A stretch of 64,000 nt of DNA from Linnemannia elongata (lineage: Eukaryota > Mortierellomycota > Mortierellomycetes > Mortierellales > Mortierellaceae), in NCBI GenBank assembly GCA_036320915.1, contig JAXBDG010000018.1, positions 434,001-498,000 of the forward strand. The letters run 5' to 3'. Shown here piece after piece: positions 55,926 through 64,000 of this stretch; position 1 is the first letter of the stretch; each line of letters starts with the position of its first letter. The notes under the pieces are model-generated. The model was not told where the DNA came from, searched no databases, and was given only the letters and a program-made list of their open reading frames with translations. The position numbers and the translations under genes are program-made.

Positions 55926-56629
55926 GTAGTTGAATTAAAATTTTCAGTCAGTCATGGTGCTAACACATATCCCTTAACCGTTCCAAAAAGAATGTCCGGA
56001 AACAAATTTTTGGTTTGCGTTGGTGCCATGCAACCCATGCAACTCATTGCAAGTCCTTTGCGAGAATCTGATTGCTGCTCCTTCTGGTGAATGAAGAGGG
56101 TTTGAAAATTGGAGGATATGTTTTTGTTTCATTGTAGGAGTCGTTGCAGCTCTCAAGAACCATTCTCTTCATGTTGTTGTTATATCTACCTTCCCCTTCT
56201 TCCTTTTTTTCGCCAAAGCAAACCTAAACTTTCATTCTTTTTGGAACCGCGCTGTTCAATAATAAAGTTTTAAAAGTACCTGGTCGGGTGAAGAAATGTG
56301 AGCGCTCCTGTGAACGTTCTTGATAGGGGTCTGGGGTGATCTGGCAGGGGTCCTGTGAGGGAGATGGCTCTTATGGCAGCTCTTGTGGGGGGATTGTTCG
56401 TGTGGCAGCTCTTGTGAGGGTACTTGCGATGGTTCTTGCGGTAGTTCAGGATACAGACGGAGTGTTCAAGTCACTAAGTAAGGATCAAAATATGTGGGGA
56501 GCTATGGGCTATATATATGTGTTCCTGGGCAGTGTTTCTCAACGAAACAAAACATTTCGTTTCGTTCTGTTAAGCCCGTACTAACTACATGTAAATTTTC
56601 TTAACGAGACGAGTTAACGAACCAAAACA

Positions 56630-57190
56630 AGTATCGTTAGCAACCACTGTTCCTGAAGCAATGCATCAGAGCCGCGAGCAAAGTGATAAGCAACCAAAAA
56701 AATTGACCTTCGCTCACTCACCTTACATGGGATTAGTGTGTGAAAAACAAATAAACTCCCCTAATTTTCCAGATTCGCTTACTCCTCGCTCACAGCTCTG
56801 TAGTGCATGCAAAAGAAAATCGAACTTTCTCATCGAGCTACAACAACATTTCGTCTATTTTGCTTGCTTTGCCGGTTACTCCTAACTCTTGAGAAGAGTG
56901 GAAATTGGGCTGAGGTACAAAAAGTTGGGCTGTTGGGAAGTGTCGCGTTGCACAAATTGATCCGTCGACGAACCAAAATGGATTCGTTAACAACCACTGT
57001 TCCTGAAGTAATGCATGCAATAGAAAATCGAACTTTTTCATCGTTCTACACCAACAGTTCACTCATTTCACTTGCATGACCGATAACTTACAACCTTTGA
57101 GAAGAGTGGCAATCGGTCTCAGGTACGAAAAGTTGGGCTGTTGGGAAGTGTCGCGTCGCGCCAAGTAATCCGCCGACTCTTGCTGTGAAT
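56630..57190. repeat. Imperfect direct repeats next to the 28S fragment
   Basis: Two copies of a block of about 170 bases (near 56805-56980 and 57013-57188) are offset by 208 bases and share AAAATCGAACTTT, GAGAAGAGTGG and AAAGTTGGGCTGTTGGGAAG, TGTCGCGT. A third, partial block sharing CAACCACTGTTCCTGAAG lies at about 56640 and 56990. Between 57215 and 57325 a short degenerate motif (ATGCAATAGAGTT) recurs about four times. Confidence 0.65.
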
Positions 57191-57334
57191 GGTCGAGTCT
57201 TAGCTTTGATTCTCACGGTATGCAGTAGAGTTGTTGGAAAGATGGTATGCAATAGAGTTATGCCGCTAGGAAGACGGCATGCAACAGAGTTGGACAGTTG
57301 AAAAAGACGGCACGCAATAGAAGGCCGTTCGTGC

Positions 57335-57505
57335 AGCATGGTATTTGGGCCTGCCTGAGCAGGCAATGACCCGAAGCTATCATCCGTTGGGTTATGGCTG
57401 AACGCCTCTAAGTCAGAACCCGTGCTAGAACGCGACGATTGCCGCCTTTTCCGATATTTAGTTGAATACGAATAGATCTTCGGGTTCAATCTCATACTTC
57501 GCACG
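57335..57505 (+). pseudogene. 28S rRNA 3'-end fragment
   Basis: The stretch reads CCGTTCGTGCAGCATGGTATTTGG, GCCTGCCTGAGCAGGCAATG, CCGAAGCTATCATCCGTTG, GGTTATGGCTGAACGCCTC, TAAGTCAGAACCCGTGCTAG and AACGCGACGATTG, then TAGTTGAATACGAATAGATC. These are the closing helices of fungal large-subunit rRNA. It is less mutated than the copy at 4417-4640 but starts after the sarcin-ricin loop. No rRNA flanks it, so it is a dispersed fragment. Confidence 0.85.
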
Positions 57506-57734
57506 CCAAGTTCGCCTGCTTTCCGTTGATACAGAAAATCTAGAGAGAACACAAAACCAAATTGATATGTGGACTTTTGCGGGTATGTGTACAAATGCCT
57601 CACTTTTTTCCCACGCCAAGTTCACATACTCACGGCTTGTGAGGACATCGTCGTCTATAGCAGTCTGTTGTGTCAAAGGAATAAAAGATATGAAGGTGAT
57701 AATATCACTTATTCCATTGACACAACAAGCGTCT

Positions 57735-60025
57735 TGCAAGAGCGAGTATGATCCTTTGAACTCAACGAAATGTTTGTGTTCAATCATACTATTAAGAAGC
57801 ACCAGAAACTTCGAAATTTGTATTCCACCTTTGCCCTCGATGGCGCTTGCACGAAACATATCAGCATTCGGAGCATACCCGAATGGCCTTCTTGCAGGAC
57901 TGAATTTGTGAGAGTTTGAACTGGTCCAATGTGCTCGCCAACGTTAACCAACCCTTGGGCGCAACTCGAGACTAACATTTACGACATTCACTATCATAAA
58001 AGAACGGAAGACAGACACGTTGGATAGACAACGCGAGCAGCAGTACACCCAATGCCCACTCAGGTCTCTCTTGCTCCTGAGGTCCTTACAAAAGCCGTCT
58101 TTGTACTTTCATCTGGCTCTCCTGTGCCTACTGTAAACGCCCAGAGAATAGCACCATTAATGTGGTCTAGTGGTGGCTGCAATCGTGCATTGCTCAGGCT
58201 GTAAAAGACTCTGTCCAGGGATAACGATCCTAACGAACGTTCTAATCAAGCACACAAGTGAAAAAAGACCACATCCATCATTAGCGTGGACAAGATGCCA
58301 AAAGGAATTAGAGTTCAATCGTCTTTTGACAGCGCCAATCAAACAACGTTCCAAACTTATGCTTTTTACTTTTTCACCCGCACAGACAACATACCGAGTG
58401 AGAGGATCCTGAGCTCGAAAATGATTGGACAGAAGCGTAACCTGGGAAGCCTACTCGCGGTACATGTGCGAGAAATGCTCTCGTCTAGTTAAAGAACGAG
58501 CATTGTACAAAAAGAAAAACACACATAACAAAAAGAAGAATCCTTGGAAGGATGCTCTCATGTCCCCTCTCGTGTTTGGATCGGACTCATCCGTTCTCTC
58601 TTTCTCCCGCCTCTCACAAATTTTCGCCATGCCGTTACTGATCAGGAACAGAATGAACCGTAGCTCCGTGGATTTATCGTGCTCCATTTTCTTGTTGAAA
58701 TTGTCAGCGCCCACATCTTTTTGAGATCCTCGTCGGGCTAGCACAATGTAAGATATTATCCGTCTCTCTCCATCTTTTACTATCGAAAGAAAGGAAAGGA
58801 AGAACCACCCGTGCCAATTGTCAGTTAACCTTATTCTCCATTTCAATTAAATACAGCCTTATCAAACTACCGCGGTCGAAGGATGGATCAACATGACATT
58901 GCTGAGTCGAGCGATCATCGTGTCCACCTGTATGTAATCGCTAAGGACATCCTTCAAGCAGTCGTCTCATACTCTTCCAAGAAGGTGCTGGCTAGAGTCG
59001 CCCTCTATATATATGGCCCGTAGTAGAACAGATCCTCAAGAGTTGTATATGTGAGATACAGAATTTAAGTTGCCGCACCGGATATGTTTACGTTCGACTC
59101 CTTTCAATCAATCTTACCCAGGGTGTTTGACTTTATGGAATTTGTGGTGGTTGAGTTTGGGTTGAAGATGATTCAGGACGAGACCAGGGTGAGCGATGAG
59201 TGGCGCTGCGGAATAGGAGGGACCATTTTAGGTCTTGGCAAGAAGGATAAGGTTATCGAGGCAGGATCCTCAAGGACAACAGGGAGGAGACGAAGATCGA
59301 ACTGAGGAACAAAATGAAGAAGAAGAGGAGGAAGTAGAGGAGGAAGACAAGTCAGGAACAATATCGAGTCGGATGGCGAAGCGGTGGGTCATTTTTGTTT
59401 CTACTTCAGGATAACTGGAAGTGATTCAAGGTAGCCGGCAATCATCCTTGTAAGTGAGCATTACTGCTTCTTGAATCACTTTTTATGCATTAGTCATTGG
59501 TGAAATGAAAAAGATGTCGTGGGTTAAATCGAAGCTAAATCCTCCTCTCTTGGCCTTGACCATACTTTATGTTGAATACTTACTTTTTTTTCTTAATTCT
59601 TACAGGGCCATAGGGTTCATTACGGCGGCACTCATATTCTATGTTTACGTGGAGGTGTTCGGCTAATTTGTACTTGCAACAGCCACTGGTGCATCAGGAC
59701 AACGTTGTCAAGCGCTGTACTATGTAATACTCAGCTGTTTGTTGGTCGACTTGGGTCTATATGACGCAGGGTCATACACGGTTTATTAGCGAGCCATCCA
59801 AATCAATGTTGCCAATGACCTTGATCACTATCTCGAATCGCTGCAGTGGTTGTGGATCTACCCCTCTTTTGACGCCGTTCTTCTTGAGCTGGTTCCGATC
59901 TACATGGTGCGGCGGACGGAAACCAGTTGTTGGTATCTTTGGCTGTATTATAGCCTGAAGAGAAAAAGGTTTACAAAGTCTTTAAATGAGCATACAAGCC
60001 GTCAATGAGTGGAGGTAGGCCGCTA
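57735..60025 (+). pseudogene. Decayed multi-pass membrane-protein gene (inverted duplicate, right copy)
   Basis: The mirror of 44135-46265. Readable pieces in order: FELNEMFVFNHTIKKHQKLR and IPEWPSCRTEFVRV (57760-57920), AVEGWINMTLLSRAIIV followed by a TAA (58870-58945), DFMEFVVVEFGLKMIQDETR (59130-59190), AIGFITAALIFYVYVEVFG ending in TAA (59610-59665), CQALYYVILSCLLVDLG, and finally DLDHYLESLQWLWIYPSFDA followed by VLLELVPIYMVRRTE (59820-59920). It holds an extra block of about 150 bases at 58590-58745 that the left copy lacks. In-frame stops in at least three places make it a pseudogene. Confidence 0.72.
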
Positions 60026-60360
60026 ATTTTTTGGCATATTTACGTTTCGTAGGAGCTACTTACTCTTCTTCCATTGGTAAGGTGCAAGCTGAAAGCGTAT
60101 GCTTCCTTATCTTCTTCTCTACTAACCTCATTCGGATTCATCATATCTTCTATATTATGCGTAATGCCACTCTGAAACAGGGAAGAGAACTAGCCTCGTT
60201 TCTTGTTGGACGTAGTATGTGCCGTGATCAATAGTAATTTGCTCTCTCTTGCACATTGATCATCCCAGATGATTAAATATCCCATGTTCTTGGGACATGC
60301 ATGAGGTACTGCTTTTGCTCCTCTTGATCTGTCGCTCTGTTTGTGGGATCTGGTGCGCCA
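60026..60360. other. Short gap between duplicate and minisatellite
   Basis: No coding signal. It contains a short pyrimidine-rich stretch and no repeat of note. Confidence 0.35.
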
Positions 60361-60361
60361 G

Positions 60362-60885
60362 ACTTGAAGCAAGTGTCATTAGACTCGGTACAAGTTTCAT
60401 CATCCGCAACGTTTTGTGCCCTCACTTGCTTCAATACCACTCCAACAAAGAAAGGCCGATAGTGGAAACTGCGTCATACTTGGAGCAAGTGTTATGCCTC
60501 AATGTCACACCAACAAAGAAAAGCCGATATTGGAAGAAGATGCGTCAGACTTGGAGCAAGTGTCAACTACGCAACGTTTTGTGCCCTCGGTTGCCTCAAT
60601 GCCACTCCAACAAAGAAAGGCCGGGAGTGGAAGGTGCGTCAGACTTAGAGCAAGTGACATTAAACTTGGTGCAAGTGTCATCATCCGCAACGTTTTTGTG
60701 CCCTCGGTTGCCTCAATGCCACTCCAACAAAGAAAGGCCGATAGTGGAAGGTGCGTCAGACTTTTTCCAAGTGTCATTAGACTTGGTGCAAGTGTCATCA
60801 TACGCAACGTTTTATGCCCTCAGTTGTGTCAATACCACTTCTACAAAGAAAGGCCGATCGTGGAGATGGCCTCAAACCTCAGTTT
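60362..60885 (+). repeat. Minisatellite, unit about 120 bp
   Basis: Four to five imperfect tandem units are visible. Shared words are GCAACGTTTTGTGCCCTC, TTGCCTCAATGCCACTCC, AACAAAGAAAGGCCGATAG, GGAAGGTGCGTCAGACTTGG and GCAAGTGTCATCA. Some units carry an internal duplication of the GCAAGTGTCAT piece and one lacks the GTGCCCTC part. Long frames on both strands here are only the translated repeat. Confidence 0.85.
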
Positions 60886-61123
60886 GAGTGTTATGATAAG
60901 CCAATTGAGCCCGCGTCCTCATACAACACAAATTTATCCCTCGACCCAACAGTAGCCTGAGATGCCATAGTGAGCCCTCAGAATCCCATATTAGCCCGCG
61001 ACCCCATCCTAAAAAAAATAAATAAGATTAGCACCCCCATAACGTCTTCCTCCAACAGCGTATGCCAGAGCTGGGAGGGCCAGACGCCCCCCAAGGCGAC
61101 CGCCATGCCGGCGCACCCACTCC

Positions 61124-61157
61124 CTTGACATGGCCACAGGCCGATGACCATGTCAAG
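61124..61157. other. Perfect 10-bp inverted repeat (hairpin)
   Basis: CTTGACATGG at 61124-61133 pairs exactly with CCATGTCAAG at 61148-61157 across a 14-base loop, in a GC-rich block (61030-61220) that differs in composition from its surroundings. No gene or terminator context is apparent. Confidence 0.55.
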
Positions 61158-61439
61158 CCGGGCTTGCGGACACTTAGGTATGAGGGGGAGGGGGGTCTTG
61201 ACTCCTCTTGACCCCGTCTTGGCACCTCCTTGTCACTACTAGTAAATTGATATGAAGACATGGAAATTTTGTGATTAGCTGAAAAATTTGCGCCACCAAA
61301 ATCGCGTGTAGATCCTGTTGATCACTGATCAGCGCGAAATGACGCAATCAATGGCGATCAGTTAAGGCGAAGGAAGCTCGAGAGTATTGGGGGGGTGGAG
61401 GGAAGAGCGTGGAGGAAAGAAGAGGGAAGGATATGGAAG

Positions 61440-62515
61440 GGAACGACGGAGTAACAACGCGGACACGCAATCCCCACAGGAAAAAGTAAAGAGAGGGCCG
61501 AAGACACAGAAAAAGAGAGGGAAGAGTGGAACATGGACACGCACGTGCACTTTCTTTTTGTGTTGCTTGAAGGGGATGGGAGAGGAGAGGGAGGGAGAGG
61601 GAGAGGAAAGGGAGAGGAAAGGGAGGGAGAGAGGAATGGGAAGGAAGGGGACGGAAGGGAAGTGTTATCGTACCTAATGTCCCAGAGCCAGGGAGCAGGT
61701 TCCGAAGCGGTAGAGTCGGGTGTGAGGAGGAGGATCTCGACTCGACCCACACCCTTTCATCTCGGTAGGTCTCAGGGTGAGGAGGGGATCAGTCCCTCGC
61801 AGCACCCTCACATATCACTAAAATAATTCGGATGACAATAGTCAAAAACCACTGATGATCAGTACAAAGTACACGCGACCCAATTTGTCTGTATGTTTTT
61901 CTGATCAGTTTTGATCTGTGTGAGAATAACGTAACCATGACGAGGACATCACTCAAAAAGAAAGGGCGGGTGAGCGTGGAAACCGTATAGTTGTGTAAAG
62001 GAACGAACAAAGCAACGCGGACTCAAGACGCGCACCCACAGAAACACGGGGAAGGAATAAACAAGGAACAAGAAAACAAAAGCGAACACACACCCTCGCA
62101 AACAAAAGAAAGGATCCAAGGATTGGTGAAGGATGAGAAAAGCAGTGAGCCCCAAAAAACGCAACAGCAAACGCGCACTCCAGCAGCAAGCAAGAGGAAG
62201 GAGCAAAGACAAATAATGCAAACACAAACGCGTACTTCAACACGAACCGCAAGGAAGGATAGATGGGAGGGTAAGACACGGTGGCAAAGGAGATACAACG
62301 ACAAGGGTACACACGCACACCCTCAATCGTTTCTCTGCTTACTCGGGAAGGGAGGGGGGAAGGGGAGAGAGTTGGTTTTCTTACCAGGTGTCCCATAGCC
62401 AGGGAGCGGGGTCCAAACGGTAGAGCTGGTGTCAAGAGGAGGGGCCAAAGAGGAGTGAGGAAGAAAAGAAAACAGAAGTTTTTGGCGAGAAAGCGACTTT
62501 TATACCCCCGCACGT
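61440..62515 (-). repeat. Duplicated leader-like segments
   Basis: Segments at about 61440-61760 and 62005-62460 are diverged copies. On the minus strand both contain CACxC/GACACC-AGCTCTACCG, then CTCCCTGGCTxTGGGAC followed at once by a donor-like GGTAAGA (62385) or GGTACGA (61670). The right copy has a strong TATA-like GGGGTATAAAAGTCGC at about 62495-62510, about 100 bases upstream of CTATGGGACACCTG, so it could be the first exon (Met-Gly-His-Leu) of a minus-strand gene. I could not find the following exons. Confidence 0.45.
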
Positions 62516-62559
62516 GCACGTCACTGAAGATAATCTTTTTTTTTTTTTTTCTTGATCTT

Positions 62560-63607
62560 TTAACCTACAACTTATTCCATTCCACCCTTATCAGCATGCA
62601 GGAAACGGTACGGACAAAGTAAGGACGCCACTTTATTCTACGATCCCCCGGTGTAGGTTCAGGGGAAAGAAAGATACACCCTTCCCTAACGTCTTTCGTA
62701 GCTCGTTGCTGACGGGTTTAATTGAGGCTGAGAGGTTGATGCGCGCTTTAGGGGTGGTGGAGACAAGGAAACGTGTGGAGGTACCATTGCAATCACACTA
62801 TGTATGCCCGCGACGATAGATATTTGATCAGCGACGAATATTTTTTTCCTATTTGATCATTTTCCCGCCTACTCGCGCTCTGGAAAAGGAAAAAAAATAA
62901 AACGAGGAACCGTCTCAAGTCCCCTCCCTTTTCGTTTTCTTTCGTTCCTTATCCTCTCATCCTCCTTTCGCACTTTCAGGAGAAATTACAACATTCTTCA
63001 CCGCCACTGCCACTGCTGCTAGATACTCAAACAGCAACAAATAGCTCTCAGTCTCACCCTCACCACGCGCCTCCATTACAACGACATATGATGGATCATG
63101 ATGCATGAGCCCCCGAAAATGAGATGACCGATTTGGTGGCGTCAATTTGAATTAAATGCAGAGAGGGATGGTCGTTGTCTTCTCCAGCAAGTTTTTCACA
63201 GATTATGTTACTATGAGCATGGAGAATGGTGGAGACGAAGAGAAGAGTGAATGCAGTTGATTGGTGCATACAATGAAGAAGGTGCAGTAATGACTTCTCC
63301 CACAGGGCAAAAGTGATAGAGACTTCGATCAGGCACGAATGGATGGCGATGTGACTTTTTTTTGTTTGATCATTCTGCCAAAAAAAAAAAAAAAAAAAAA
63401 AAAAAGACACGACGGGTTGAGCCGGTCTTCTTTCTCTTTCTCTTTCTCATTCTTTTCGTTCCTTCCCTCTCGATCCGTCTTCACTCGCCTTCTTACCAAC
63501 AGCCATCTTCCACGGAACACACAATAATAACAGCACACACCAACTCTTCGTTCTACCTCGTTTTATTTTCACGCCACAGAACATCTACCTACTGTTAACC
63601 CGCCGCC
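62560..63607. other. Intergenic region upstream of the last gene
   Basis: No supported gene. An A25 run at about 63381-63405 and T/C-rich tracts near 63430-63480 precede the gene at 63608; the last 200 bases look like its promoter and leader. Confidence 0.4.
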
Positions 63608-64000
63608 ATGGACCCTCAAGCCCCTGCTTCGTCGGGATATTCAGAGGCCAGCCCTGTCTCGTCCTCCAACGCCCACTACTCCGCCGCCGTCCCTACCAAC
63701 GTCTGTAACAGTTGACCACATGTATCAAGACCCACGTTTTTCACATCCGTACCAAGCCTCGCATAAGCTACAGCACCGTACTATAAAACTAAACACAGCG
63801 AGTGGCCTAGAATTTAGCGGCACTCCTTCGTTTCGGATGAAAATTTCTATTGTCTTACCGATGCTGGTTTTTCTCTTCCTTGTTTTTGTAGGACAACGGC
63901 TACTTTGACGTTCGAGCTTGGCCGAAATGCACCTTCTCCCGTTCTTACTTCAAGTTCAAAAACAGGACCACGCTTGAGGTTCAGGAGATGGGATCGGACC
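63608..64000 (+). CDS. Unidentified protein, 5' part only
   Basis: The start at 63608 has a strong context (GCCGCCATGG). Exon 1 gives MDPQAPASSGYSEASPVSSS, then NAHYSAAVPTN, a disordered Ser/Pro/Ala-rich tail. The likely intron is 63701..63892 with an unusual GTCTGT donor and a TTTTTGTAG acceptor; the other donor, one codon later, would create a stop. Exon 2 reads DNGYFDVRAWPKCTFSRSYF and KNRTTLEVQEMGSD up to the window end. The WPKC and NRTTLEVQEMG segments look like beta strands of a compact domain, but I cannot name the family. It is cut by the right edge. Confidence 0.65.

Noticed and set aside
60362..60885. CRISPR-like array or coding repeat protein
   Set aside because: Units are long and contiguous without spacers, the genome is eukaryotic, and no strand keeps a full open frame.
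1..64000. tRNA genes, 5S rRNA, and intact transposons
   Set aside because: No convincing A/B-box pair or cloverleaf was found by eye, and no transposase, integrase or reverse-transcriptase motif was seen; a tRNAscan-SE and profile search would settle this.

Overview
This window looks like nuclear DNA of an early-diverging filamentous fungus, most probably a Mortierella-type fungus (Mortierellomycotina). I infer this from short GT-AG spliceosomal introns, AT-rich intergenic DNA with long homopolymer and pyrimidine tracts, fungal-type 28S rRNA fragments, a chitin-binding domain, and two very large NACHT-WD40 proteins of a kind I associate with that group. Nothing can be placed on a chromosome map from this sequence alone.

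Left part (1-20 kb): housekeeping and secreted-protein genes, mostly on the minus strand. They are a C2-domain protein with a chitin-binding tail, a secreted cysteine-rich protein, a second C2-domain protein of the same type, S-adenosylmethionine synthetase (four exons, 383 aa) and prephenate dehydrogenase TYR1 (seven exons, 458 aa). Between them lie long stretches with no recognisable gene and two scrambled fragments of the 28S rRNA 3' domain.

Middle part (20-49 kb): an accessory island. A PARP-like ADP-ribosyltransferase candidate is followed by a repeated cassette in which a pirin gene (minus strand) and a NACHT-WD40 STAND/NLR-like gene (plus strand) stand head to head across a shared, multi-intron leader region. 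Two NACHT-WD40 genes are intact (1840 and 1807 codons, each with an Arm-like helical region, NACHT, pentapeptide repeats and 14 WD40 blades). Every one of the five pirin copies is broken. One copy of the leader drives, instead of an NLR, a GNAT acetyltransferase gene, and an inverted partial copy of the pirin/NLR promoter forms the left edge of the window, which predicts another NLR just outside it. A kelch-repeat gene sits between the units.

Right part (44-64 kb): an OPT-family oligopeptide transporter, a small secreted protein with a Kex2-like site, a secreted B-lectin protein and the start of an unidentified gene at the right edge. An inverted duplication (44.1-46.3 kb against 57.7-60.0 kb) carries two decayed copies of a multi-pass membrane-protein gene. 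A third 28S fragment, a short-period duplication and a roughly 120-bp minisatellite lie nearby.

The housekeeping genes are independent of one another. The island genes (ADP-ribosyltransferase, pirin, NLRs, GNAT, lectin) would fit a self/non-self or stress-response locus that expands by segmental duplication, but that function is inference.
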